DNA of 8,036 nt. Origin: an uncultured Verrucomicrobiota bacterium. Lineage in GTDB: Bacteria > Verrucomicrobiota > Verrucomicrobiia > Limisphaerales > UBA9464. The notes under the pieces were generated by a model, which had not been told where the DNA came from, searched no databases, and saw only the letters and a list, made by a program, of their open reading frames with translations. A program made the position numbers and the translations under genes. Where the stretch lies: positions 1-8,036 of the forward strand of contig CAIPFS010000488.1 of assembly GCA_903864375.1 (NCBI GenBank), written 5' to 3'. This document shows positions 1 through 6,811 of this stretch, piece after piece; position 1 is the first letter of the stretch, and the number at the start of each line of letters is the position of its first letter.

Positions 1-532
1 AATCCAGGTTCCCGGTTGGCTCATCTGCCAGCAGCAAGGGAGGGTGATTCATCAGGCTGCGGGCGATGGCGACGCGCTGTTGCTCGCCCCCGGATAACTC
101 GTAAGGCCGATGATCCAGCCGATCGCCCAGACCGACTTTTTTCAACAATTCCGTTGCCCGAACCCGGGCGGGACCTGACGCCACCCGGGCCATCCGGGCC
201 GGCAGGGCGACATTTTCAACCGCATCGAGTTCCGGCAGCAAATGGTACGCTTGAAAGATGAAACCCACCTGACGATTGCGAAAATCAGTCAGGCGGGCGG
301 TCCCGACACCGGTCAACCGTTGATCGGCGACGGTCAATTCCCCGGCGTCCGGACGGTCGAGAGCCCCGACCAGGTGCAACAACGTGCTTTTGCCGGCACC
401 GGAGGCCCCCCGCAAGGCGACAAATTCACCGCGCCGCACTTCGAGATCCACCCCACAGAGGACCTCCAGCTGTCGTCGACCCAGGGTGTAGGCCTTTCGC
501 AGGCCCCGGGCCTGAACCGCCCAATCACTCAT
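1..532 (-). CDS. lolD: LolD-type ABC transporter ATP-binding protein, C-terminus beyond the left edge
   Basis: This is the ATPase that would power the LolC/E-type permease encoded just upstream, releasing outer-membrane-destined lipoproteins from the inner membrane in diderm bacteria. The first 177 residues are present: Walker A GASGAGKS at about 42-49, Q-loop glutamine at 94 (FIFQ), the family-typical QAYHLLPELDAVENV stretch, signature LSGGE at 146-150 and Walker B LLLADEPTGNLD at about 166-177. The H-loop and last 50 or so residues of a usual 220-235 residue LolD are cut off. The ATG at 532-530 lies inside the end of the permease gene (ATGAGTGA, 8-base overlap), which argues for translational coupling. 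No good Shine-Dalgarno precedes it. LolD, MacB and FtsE ATPases are close relatives; the neighbouring permease is what favours LolD. Confidence 0.9.
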   Translation of the reverse strand, partial: MSDWAVQARGLRKAYTLGRRQLEVLCGVDLEVRRGEFVALRGASGAGKSTLLHLVGALDRPDAGELTVADQRLTGVGTARLTDFRNRQVGFIFQAYHLLPELDAVENVALPARMARVASGPARVRATELLKKVGLGDRLDHRPYELSGGEQQRVAIARSLMNHPPLLLADEPTGNLD

Positions 533-1832
533 TGCGCAGGGCTTTCACCGGTTGAAGCCAGGCCGCCCGCACCGCAGGAAGAACACCGGCCAGCAGACAA
601 AACAAGAGCGAGAAGGAACAGATGATCAGCACATCACTCGATACCGTCTTGGAGGGAAGTTCGCGGAACAAATAGACCGAGGGCGGAAAAAGGTTGAACC
701 CGAGGCGTTCATTCATGAATCGGAGAAACTCGTTGCGAAAATGAAGCGCCGTCAGCCCCACCACCAATCCGCTGGCCACTCCCAAAACCCCCACCACCAG
801 GCTCTGCCCCAGAAAGAGGGTGGCGATGGAGAACGGCCCCGCCCCCAATGCCTTGAGCATTCCAATTTCCCGGGTTTTTTGAACCACGAAGGTGATCAGG
901 GCACTCATGATGCCAAAGGCAGCAACGATAACGATAAAGAATAGCAGGTAGAACATCATGCTGCGTTCTGTTCCCAAGGCATCGAGATAATCCCGATTGT
1001 CCGACATCCAGGTTCCCACCCCATAATTGGTTCCCAACTGGCGCTGGATCTCTTTTTGGGTCAGCGCCGTATTTTCAGGCGAAGCATCGGTCAGCATCAC
1101 CGACAACCCCTGAATGGCGTCCCCATATCCGGCAAGGTCCTGGGCATCCTCCAGCGAGGTAAGCACGACACCGACATTTAAATCATTGAGGCCCAGATCA
1201 AACAAACCCCGTATTTTGTAATCCTCGGCCAGCGGCAATTCATCCAATTCACCGTTGCCCGACTTCCGGGTGCGGTCGAGGGAAGCCTCCAATCGCTCAA
1301 ATGCCCGGGGGGAGTACACCGAAATCCGGTCTCCCGGACGGAGATGATAGTTATCGGCGAGAACATAACCCACCAGCAGGCTTCGCGGGGTCAGACGGAA
1401 TTCCCCCTCAATTACCGCGTTGGTGACCCTGTTGATGCGGCTTTCAAGGTCCGGTTGGATGCCTCGAACCAGGGCACCGAAGGTATGGGTTTCGCCGCCC
1501 GGAAGCTGGGTCTTGAGGAGGACCTGGGTATTGATATACGGAGCGGCTCCCCGGACGGCGGGGAGACGGGTCACCATCTGGTAGACCTTCCGCCAGTCCG
1601 CCATTGGGTGGCGTTGTTCAATCTGGAGATGGGCTTTGGTCCCGATGAGGCGTTCCCGAAATTGCAGATCAAACCCGGTCATGACCGACAAGACGATCAC
1701 CAGAACCGCGACACCCAGCATCACCCCGGCAATGCAGATCAGGGTGATGATGGAGACAAAGGTGCGCTTGGGTCGCAGGTAACGCAACGCCAGCGCCAAT
1801 TCATACGGTACCGGCAACATCCGTGGTTCCAC
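525..1832 (-). CDS. lolC: LolC/LolE-family lipoprotein-releasing permease
   Basis: Inner-membrane permease of the lipoprotein-releasing ABC transporter. The 435-residue length is close to the 400-415 of proteobacterial LolC/E. The layout is the FtsX/MacB type: cytoplasmic start ending in ALALRYLRPKR, a first membrane helix at about 24-52, a large periplasmic MacB-like domain (about 53-290), then three helices at about 293-318, 335-363 and 398-425. The conserved cytoplasmic loop VQKTREIGMLKALGA (about 317-331), typical of this family, lies between helices 2 and 3. The protein ends PVKALRNE and overlaps the ATPase start. The longest sensible start is GTG at 1832; the ATG at 1820 is an alternative four codons downstream, and neither has a clear ribosome site. 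Only one permease is visible, so LolC, LolE or a single homodimeric form cannot be told apart. Confidence 0.9.
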   Translation of the reverse strand: MEPRMLPVPYELALALRYLRPKRTFVSIITLICIAGVMLGVAVLVIVLSVMTGFDLQFRERLIGTKAHLQIEQRHPMADWRKVYQMVTRLPAVRGAAPYINTQVLLKTQLPGGETHTFGALVRGIQPDLESRINRVTNAVIEGEFRLTPRSLLVGYVLADNYHLRPGDRISVYSPRAFERLEASLDRTRKSGNGELDELPLAEDYKIRGLFDLGLNDLNVGVVLTSLEDAQDLAGYGDAIQGLSVMLTDASPENTALTQKEIQRQLGTNYGVGTWMSDNRDYLDALGTERSMMFYLLFFIVIVAAFGIMSALITFVVQKTREIGMLKALGAGPFSIATLFLGQSLVVGVLGVASGLVVGLTALHFRNEFLRFMNERLGFNLFPPSVYLFRELPSKTVSSDVLIICSFSLLFCLLAGVLPAVRAAWLQPVKALRNE

Positions 1833-1993
1833 ACTAGCCCGAAGGTCGGCGGGACCGAAGATTTTTCCCTGGTTTTGCCAGAAGCGGCCGTGAATTTCGA
1901 CTAAGGGACAGGTCAGTTGTTTTCAAAAGGCGGGGGGTAGGGCGTTCGGCTTGAGTCGCGGCCTAATAACTTCCAGCCTGCGGCGTTGACTTC

Positions 1994-2599
1994 ATGAGCG
2001 GAATGGAACCCCAGCCTTCCCGCGGCGCATCAGGCACCGCGACAGAACCTCCGGACGATTGGATCCGGGAGGCTCTCGCCTGCCATGAAGCACCGCTGCT
2101 GCGTTACGCCTATTCCCTGACGCAAAACCTTGAAACCGCCCAGGACGTGGTGCAGGACACCTTTCTCAAACTCTGCGAACAGCCGCGCGAAACGGTCGCC
2201 CCGTTCCTCGCCCGGTGGCTCTTCACGGTGTGTCGCCACCGGGCACTCGATGTCCTTCGAAAATCGCGGCGCCGAGGGGAGATCAGTGACGACGAAATGA
2301 ACCGGCAGCCGGCCACAGGCCCCAGTCCCTCCGAGACGACCGAGCTGATGGACAGCAGCGCCTGGGTCAGCCGGTTGCTGGAAAACCTCCCTCGCAACCA
2401 ACGCGAGGTGGTGCGATTGAAATTTCAATCCCAGTTGAGCTATCAGGAAATCGCCGACGTGACCCGACTCAGCGTGACCAACGTCGGGTTTCTGCTGCAC
2501 ACCGCCTTGAAAACCCTCCGTCAACGATTGGAGGCCGTCGATCAGCCCCGGTCGATCCACCACCAGGCGATGGAAAATCCCCTTTCAAAAGCGCCATGA
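1994..2599 (+). CDS. ECF-like sigma-70 family RNA polymerase sigma factor
   Basis: A 201-residue alternative sigma factor with only regions 2 and 4. Region 2 covers about residues 27-94: HEAPLLRYAYSLT, the core-binding and -10 recognition part ETAQDVVQDTFLKL, then ARWLFTVCRHRALDVLRKSRRR. A linker rich in charged residues, Pro and Ser follows (95-122). Region 4 covers about 125-178, with LPRNQREVVRLKF and the helix-turn-helix SYQEIADVTRLSVTNVGFLL that would contact the -35 element. Region 3 is absent, as in ECF factors. The ATG at 1994 is used; ATG 2003 is also possible, as neither has a strong ribosome site. The stop shares an ATGA with the next gene, which carries an anti-sigma-like N-terminus, so the two should be translated together and act as a pair. 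The 161-base spacer to the divergent permease must hold both promoters, but I could not identify either. Confidence 0.9.
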   Translation: MSGMEPQPSRGASGTATEPPDDWIREALACHEAPLLRYAYSLTQNLETAQDVVQDTFLKLCEQPRETVAPFLARWLFTVCRHRALDVLRKSRRRGEISDDEMNRQPATGPSPSETTELMDSSAWVSRLLENLPRNQREVVRLKFQSQLSYQEIADVTRLSVTNVGFLLHTALKTLRQRLEAVDQPRSIHHQAMENPLSKAP

Positions 2600-4752
2600 A
2601 CCTGACGCCACAATCCCCGGAATTGACCGCCTACGTCCTGGGCGAACTGCCGGACGACCAGCGGCGGGAGGTCGAAGCCATCCTGGCGGTCCGGCCCGAT
2701 TTGCAGCAGGAGGTCGACCAATTGCGAGCCCTCACCGCCCACGTCATCCAGGCCCTTCAAGGCGAGCCGACCTGGACCCTGTCACCGGCACGGCGGCGGT
2801 CCATCCTTGAACGGTCCAATCAAAAGGCGAAGCGCTTTCAGTGGGCATGGCCCTGGTCCGTACCGGATCCGCGCCGATGGCTGCCGGTTTTGCAACTCGC
2901 CGGAGCCGCTCTTGCTGCCGTGGCCGTTGGGCTTCTCTGGTGGGAATCCCGGCGTCCAGCCGGCCTCCAGCCATCGGCACGCACCCTGGCCTATGTCGAA
3001 CCGGCAAATGCCCTGGCCAACACCTATTCCCTCGCCAGCCGATCGCCCCGGACGAATGCAACGCCCGGGATGCAAAGCGCTGCAAAAAGCAGTCTGTCGG
3101 CAGGTGACCCGTCGCTGTCAAAGAAACTGAAAGAACAGGAAACAGTCCGACTGGCTGAACTCAGTGCATCGCCGTTGCCAACGCTAAACCCATTGAAGCA
3201 GAAGGGGGGGCTGGAGTTGTCGTCGCCCGTCGAACGGGCACTGGCGTTGGCCCCGTCCAACCCGCCGGACTCCTTGCCGGCCGGTTCTGCGGCCGATTCA
3301 CTGGCAACGTCGGCTTTGCTGCCGGTCATCGATGGGGCGACCTCCCCTCCCCTTTCCTTCGCCTATGAATCCGGTCGGCCGCTCGCGCCCCTCTCGTGGA
3401 GCGCCGAGGCACCTCCCTCGACCGTCCGATTTGAAAACCTCGATGATTCAGGCTATCGGCTGGTGCGAACCCGGATTCTCGAAGGGATCCGACCCCTTCC
3501 CGAATTCGTCCGTCTCGAGGAACTCATCAATTATTTCCGGTACGATGGCCTCGTGGAATCTGGATCAGCGGAGACCAACCTCGTGCGGACCCGGATGGAA
3601 TGGGCCGTATGCCCCTGGAACCCAGGCCATGCCCTGCTTCGGGTGGCTCTTCAAGTGAAGGAACGAACGAACAGCATGGCAATCGGACGCCGCCTGACGC
3701 TGGCGGTGGACGGAACCCAGACCAATCTGTTTGCCCTGCTTCCGGACTGGTTTGGTGAGGCCCCCACCCATCTCCTCGTTTCCACCGACCGGAACGAGGC
3801 TGTCGGGGAGAGTCTCACGACGGCCGGCAGCATGGCGCACCGATTCTCCCGACTTGGTCGGCGAGCGGCGGTGCCCACCCAGCAACTGGCGGGAAGCGAG
3901 GGATTGGAAGCGGACCTCCAGCGCGCCTATACGATGGCCAAGGATTCACTGGTCACCAACCTGGACCGACCGGTGATCCTGGCCACGATACCGGCGCGAG
4001 TGACGGAGATTTCCGCGACCCAACAAATCCCTAAAATCATCCAGGCTGGAACCCGGGACGGAGTCCGTCTGGATGTTGTCGCCTTGGGCGTCCGTCCCGA
4101 GGTCACACCTGAGCTCGCCTATTGGGCGGGATTGGGGGGAGGCCATCTGATGACGGCCGACACCAAAGCCGAGGGACGAAGAGCCTTTGGAGAACTGGCG
4201 CAGCCGGCGGAATCGGAGACCGTTTCGGAATGGCCTGCAACCGGATTGGGATGGGATACGAATAGGTTCACCAACTGGCGGGCCCTTGGAAATATCCCGA
4301 CAACCAGGCCGCTGGCCTCAAAGCCATCCAGCCTGGAGCCCTCCGGAGCCCTGGCGGGCCTTGGCTTCCAATACCGGACCGGTCCCGCGACCCTGCCCAC
4401 GGGGCATCAGTATGTTGCGCTCTTTGAATTGGCGACGTCCCAATTTGAATTTCCATCCCCCGGGGGCTTTGGCGGATTGGGTCCCGCCGCGGGACCTCCC
4501 CGCTCCATGGGGAAAAGCCCGACCTCGTTGACGTTGGCCGGAGTACCACCCCCGTTTACCGGGGCTTCGGTCGACTTCAAATTCACGGCAGCGGTCGCCG
4601 GTTTTGGGCTCCTGCTGCGGAATACCGAGGACCATGGGGGGGTGACCTGGGATTTGGTCCTCGAACTGGCCAGGGCTGGGGCAGGCTCCGATCCGGACGG
4701 AAGCCGCGCTGAATTTATCGAACTGGTTCGGAGAGCCCGCGACCTGAAATAA
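2596..4752 (+). CDS. Membrane anti-sigma-like protein fused to a YfbK-type von Willebrand module with DUF3520-like tail
   Basis: A 718-residue protein of composite architecture. Residues 1-60 (SPELTAYVLGELPDDQRREVEAIL, then a helical DLQQEVDQL stretch) resemble the cytoplasmic anti-sigma domain seen in PVC bacteria; no zinc-binding His/Cys set is present. One membrane helix lies at about 95-116. A low-complexity Ser/Pro/Ala linker covers about 120-275. Residues 278-355 match the N-terminal region of YfbK-like von Willebrand proteins: ENLDDSGYRLVRTRILEG, PEFVRLEELINYFRYD and the hallmark CPWNPGHALLRVAL. Residues 366-535 are a divergent A-domain whose metal site is altered (see findings). Residues 600-718 resemble DUF3520 (TGHQYVALFEL; FTAAVAGFGLLLRNTE; LVLELARAGAGSDPDGSRAEFIELV), interrupted by a Gly/Pro-rich segment at about 618-655. 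It probably holds the sigma factor at the membrane while its outer part senses or binds a partner. That role is inferred from architecture and coupling. Confidence 0.85.
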   Translation: MNLTPQSPELTAYVLGELPDDQRREVEAILAVRPDLQQEVDQLRALTAHVIQALQGEPTWTLSPARRRSILERSNQKAKRFQWAWPWSVPDPRRWLPVLQLAGAALAAVAVGLLWWESRRPAGLQPSARTLAYVEPANALANTYSLASRSPRTNATPGMQSAAKSSLSAGDPSLSKKLKEQETVRLAELSASPLPTLNPLKQKGGLELSSPVERALALAPSNPPDSLPAGSAADSLATSALLPVIDGATSPPLSFAYESGRPLAPLSWSAEAPPSTVRFENLDDSGYRLVRTRILEGIRPLPEFVRLEELINYFRYDGLVESGSAETNLVRTRMEWAVCPWNPGHALLRVALQVKERTNSMAIGRRLTLAVDGTQTNLFALLPDWFGEAPTHLLVSTDRNEAVGESLTTAGSMAHRFSRLGRRAAVPTQQLAGSEGLEADLQRAYTMAKDSLVTNLDRPVILATIPARVTEISATQQIPKIIQAGTRDGVRLDVVALGVRPEVTPELAYWAGLGGGHLMTADTKAEGRRAFGELAQPAESETVSEWPATGLGWDTNRFTNWRALGNIPTTRPLASKPSSLEPSGALAGLGFQYRTGPATLPTGHQYVALFELATSQFEFPSPGGFGGLGPAAGPPRSMGKSPTSLTLAGVPPPFTGASVDFKFTAAVAGFGLLLRNTEDHGGVTWDLVLELARAGAGSDPDGSRAEFIELVRRARDLK

Positions 4753-4811
4753 GCGGCAGGCCATGGCCGGAGGTCGCCCTCTGGAACGGGTCTCAACTCC
4801 GGATGTCGCTG

Positions 4812-5567
4812 TCACCACCAGGTGAAGGAGGGATCGGGGGCCTTGCTCCAGAAGGGGTTGGTATCTTTGATGGTTGGGAAAACGTAGACCGTTGCATGCC
4901 CGTCGCCAAAGGCCACCACGGAAAGGCTCCGGCCCTTGTAATTGTGCCACTGACTCTTGGGATTGTCCCAACCCCGGTTGGGATGCCAGGGCCAGTCGCC
5001 CTGGATGATCTTGTTGGCAGAGCTCAGGGCCACCTCACTCATCGTCATCGACTGGCCGCTGTAACCCGAACCGGCCGAGTCGCCGGTCACCCGGCGGGTC
5101 CGGGCAAAGTCGGCCGCCCATTCCATCAGGTAGCTGGTGCCATACTGGACATAGCAATTGGTGCACTTCTTGCCGAAATTCTGCTCGTAGAAGATGTCCC
5201 CCTTATCTGCCGGGCAATGAAACACCTCGGGTGAGCCCTGGTACCGATAGAGCGGGCGATTGGTCATCGCCGTGTAAAGGTCATAGGTGCCATTGGTGCC
5301 GCCGGCCGAATTCCAGTCCGTACACAGCGGCAGGGAATCCCGGGAATCATCGGCATAGAGGTGGAAGGCCAGCAGGGCTTGTTTATTGTTGCTGACACAC
5401 TTGATTTGAGTGGCCTTGGACTTGGCCCGGGCCAGGGCCGGCAGGAGCATTCCAGCCAGGATGGCGATGATGGCAATCACCACGAGTAATTCGATCAGGG
5501 TGAAAGCCGTTCGCCGGCGGGACTGATGACCGTTGAAACGGTGGAAATTTCTGATCCGGAAGCTCAT
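4812..5567 (-). CDS. Prepilin-like protein with N-terminal cleavage/methylation leader
   Basis: A 251-residue secreted or membrane-anchored protein with a type II/IV pilin-like N-terminus. After a basic 21-residue leader ending RRRTA comes FTLIELLVVIAIIAILAGML, with the conserved Glu at +5 (E26) and a hydrophobic helix to about residue 42. The peptidase site has Ala rather than the usual Gly at -1. The rest is the globular domain common in many copies in Verrucomicrobiota and Planctomycetota: LLPALARAKSKATQIKCVSNNKQ, FHCPADKG, and a terminal GDGHATVYVF. Five cysteines (57, 82, 118, 135, 138) include a KCTNC pair. The reading frame stays open upstream to 5714, but that extension runs through the regulatory spacer and would bury the leader, so I start at ATG 5567. 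It may be a pseudopilin-like surface protein; its partner and function are unknown. No pilus or secretion genes are near. Confidence 0.88.
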   Translation of the reverse strand: MSFRIRNFHRFNGHQSRRRTAFTLIELLVVIAIIAILAGMLLPALARAKSKATQIKCVSNNKQALLAFHLYADDSRDSLPLCTDWNSAGGTNGTYDLYTAMTNRPLYRYQGSPEVFHCPADKGDIFYEQNFGKKCTNCYVQYGTSYLMEWAADFARTRRVTGDSAGSGYSGQSMTMSEVALSSANKIIQGDWPWHPNRGWDNPKSQWHNYKGRSLSVVAFGDGHATVYVFPTIKDTNPFWSKAPDPSFTWW

Positions 5568-5664
5568 CTTTTCAGAGCGTTTGTGACCGCCCCCGGGCTG
5601 GCAAGGGAATTCGGGGCATGGAATCGGCACCCGACGCGGGACCAACAGATCGACCCCGGTTCGC

Positions 5665-5704
5665 TTGACAACGATACCACCAGATGTTTCTGTAAAGACA
5701 GAAA
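5665..5704. promoter_or_regulatory. Divergent regulatory spacer: consensus -35 box and perfect inverted repeat, candidate operator
   Basis: A perfect 7-base inverted repeat, TTTCTGT (5687-5693) and ACAGAAA (5698-5704), is separated by AAAG. It lies 43 bases before the regulator ATG and 119 bases before the divergent prepilin-like gene. A perfect -35 hexamer TTGACA is at 5665-5670 on the plus strand. At 17-base spacing the -10 position falls on TTCTGT (5688-5693), a poor match that lies within the first arm. A regulator bound to the repeat would therefore cover the promoter. This fits autoregulation by the adjacent GbsR/MarR-type protein, a common arrangement in that superfamily. The repeat is directly visible; promoter activity and the binding protein are inferred. 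Confidence 0.45.
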
Positions 5705-5747
5705 TGAATGTCACTGGTTCCCTGCCGGTTTTGACCCTCGTCGTCCC

Positions 5748-6299
5748 ATGACAGCAATCCCTCCCCTTTCACAGCTTTCACCCGTGGAGCAGAAATTTGT
5801 GCTCCATTGGGGTGAGATGGGGACCCGTTGGGGAATCAACCGCACCGAGGCTCAGATTCATGCCTTGCTGATGCTTTCCCCCAAGCCGCTTCCTGCCGAA
5901 CAGATTCAGGAGACCCTCGGGGTGGCGCGATCCAACGTCAGCACGAGCCTGCGCGAGCTCCAAAACTGGGGGGTCATCAAACTGGTTCATCTGCCGGGCG
6001 ACCGCCGGGACCATTTTGAATGCCTCAAGGACGTGTGGGAGATGTTCCGCATTGTTCTTCACGAACGAAAGAAGCGGGAAATGGATCCGACGCTGGCCCT
6101 GCTGCGCGAATGTGTTCAGGAGTCCAGTCACTCCAGCACCCCTGGAGGTTACACGGAACAACGGTTACGGGAATTGCAGAACTTTTTCGAAACCATCTCC
6201 GGCTGGTACCAGCAGGCCCATGCCCTTCCCCCTGATGCCGTGGGGAAGGTGGCGCGGATGGGTGACAAGGCATTGAAGCTATTGGGACTGAAAATTTAA
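5748..6299 (+). CDS. GbsR/MarR-family winged-helix transcriptional regulator
   Basis: A 183-residue DNA-binding regulator with the length and pattern of GbsR-like proteins. Residues 11-35 (SPVEQKFVLHWGEMGTRWGI then NRTEAQ) lead into a winged helix: ALLMLSPKPLPAEQIQETLG, recognition helix VARSNVSTSLRELQNWG (about 59-75), and a wing with the family-typical LPGDRRDHFE (about 82-91). The rest is helical (DVWEMFRIVLHERKKREMD; then RLRELQNFFETISGWYQQ) and probably dimerises. I start at ATG 5748: the in-frame extension to 5526 crosses the inverted repeat and part of the divergent gene and lacks family similarity. No Shine-Dalgarno is evident. The next gene starts 21 bases after the stop, so the two are probably one operon. 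The ligand is unknown; the nearest cysteines, C92 and C122, are not in an obvious redox motif. Confidence 0.85.
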   Translation: MTAIPPLSQLSPVEQKFVLHWGEMGTRWGINRTEAQIHALLMLSPKPLPAEQIQETLGVARSNVSTSLRELQNWGVIKLVHLPGDRRDHFECLKDVWEMFRIVLHERKKREMDPTLALLRECVQESSHSSTPGGYTEQRLRELQNFFETISGWYQQAHALPPDAVGKVARMGDKALKLLGLKI

Positions 6300-6310
6300 C
6301 CCATTAATCC

Positions 6311-6315
6311 GGAGG
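6311..6315 (+). promoter_or_regulatory. Strong Shine-Dalgarno GGAGG fixing the GTG start
   Basis: GGAGG ends five bases before the GTG at 6321. It is the clearest ribosome site in the window, where most starts have none, and it favours GTG 6321 over the in-frame ATG at 6333. Its presence inside the spacer after the regulator gene suggests the downstream gene initiates independently rather than by read-through coupling. Confidence 0.75.
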
Positions 6316-6320
6316 TTCTT

Positions 6321-6758
6321 GTGACCACAGACATGCCTGTTTCCTTTGAAAATCGCGGGTGGATTGCCTTCGATGATTCCTGCCCGTTTTGCCGCCAGAC
6401 CGTGGCCACCTGGGGTCCCACGTTCCAACGCCGGGGCTTCCAATTCATTCCGCTGTCGACCGACTGGGTCCGCGACCGCGTTGGACTTCAGCCGGGCGAA
6501 TTACCCAATGAATTCAAGCTTCTGTTGCCCGGAGGAGAAATTCTGGGTGGAGCAACCGCCTGCTGTCGACTGGCCCGGGCGGTCTGGTGGATGGCACCGC
6601 TGGGAGTGATCGGGTCGTTACCGGGCGTGCACCGGTTGACGGAGGCGGCCTATTCCTGGATCGCCACGCGACGCCAGTGCCTGGGGGATATTTGTCTCAA
6701 TCCGAAGTGGGCCGGGCCGAGGCATCATGGGGCATCGGCCTTTCTGGAAAGCCCATAA
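6321..6758 (+). CDS. DCC-family (DUF393) thiol-disulfide oxidoreductase-like protein
   Basis: A 145-residue member of the DCC family, named for its DxxCxxC motif, here D18-D-S-C21-P-F-C24 (FDDSCPFC). The family has a thioredoxin-like fold and is assigned a thiol-disulfide exchange role, though substrates are mostly unknown. Further family features are IPLSTDWVRDRVGL (about 43-56), LLLPGGEILGGATACCRLARAVWW (about 67-90), APLGVIGSLPGVHRLTEAAYSWIATRR (about 92-118) and late cysteines at 120 and 125. There is no signal peptide, so it is probably cytosolic or membrane-associated through its hydrophobic second half. It starts at GTG 6321 behind a strong Shine-Dalgarno, 21 bases after the regulator stop, and ends at the hairpin terminator. 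Being the only other gene of the operon, it is the first candidate target of the regulator. Confidence 0.88.
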   Translation: MTTDMPVSFENRGWIAFDDSCPFCRQTVATWGPTFQRRGFQFIPLSTDWVRDRVGLQPGELPNEFKLLLPGGEILGGATACCRLARAVWWMAPLGVIGSLPGVHRLTEAAYSWIATRRQCLGDICLNPKWAGPRHHGASAFLESP

Positions 6759-6798
6759 AAAAAGGACGACCGGGGTTTAACCCGATCGTCCCTTTTTT
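6757..6798. terminator. Bidirectional intrinsic terminator
   Basis: GGACGACCGGG (6764-6774) pairs with CCCGATCGTCC (6781-6791) over 11 positions with one C/A mismatch, around a six-base loop. An A tract (6757-6763) and a T tract (6793-6798) flank it, so the RNA on either strand is a GC-rich hairpin followed by a U run. It sits between the convergent stops at 6758 (plus) and 6812 (minus), exactly where a shared terminator is expected. Confidence 0.88.
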
Positions 6799-6811
6799 GG
6801 ATTGTGATGGA

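Noticed and set aside
1833..1993. Possible promoters in the permease/sigma factor spacer, such as TTGAAA with TAGTCG on the minus strand.
   Set aside because: The -10 matches are poor in both directions and no dyad stands out, so I cannot place a promoter.
4753..4811. Inverted repeat CCGGAG/CTCCGG (4767-4772 and 4797-4802) and palindrome GGCCATGGCC (4759-4768) between convergent genes, as a terminator.
   Set aside because: The arms are short with a long loop, there is no T tract on either strand, and such repeats are expected by chance at this GC content.
4318..4971. A 217-codon minus-strand open frame across the end of the von Willebrand gene and the end of the prepilin-like gene.
   Set aside because: It overlaps two supported genes, looks like no protein family, and is rich in Arg/Gly/Pro as expected of a shadow frame.
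5568..5714. An N-terminal extension of the prepilin-like protein (49 extra residues).
   Set aside because: It crosses the inverted repeat and -35 box and would place the pilin-type leader about 70 residues into the protein; the ATG at 5567 gives a normal leader length.
5526..5747. An N-terminal extension of the GbsR-like regulator (74 extra residues).
   Set aside because: It overlaps the start of the divergent gene and the regulatory spacer, and it shows no family similarity; ATG 5748 gives the usual family length.
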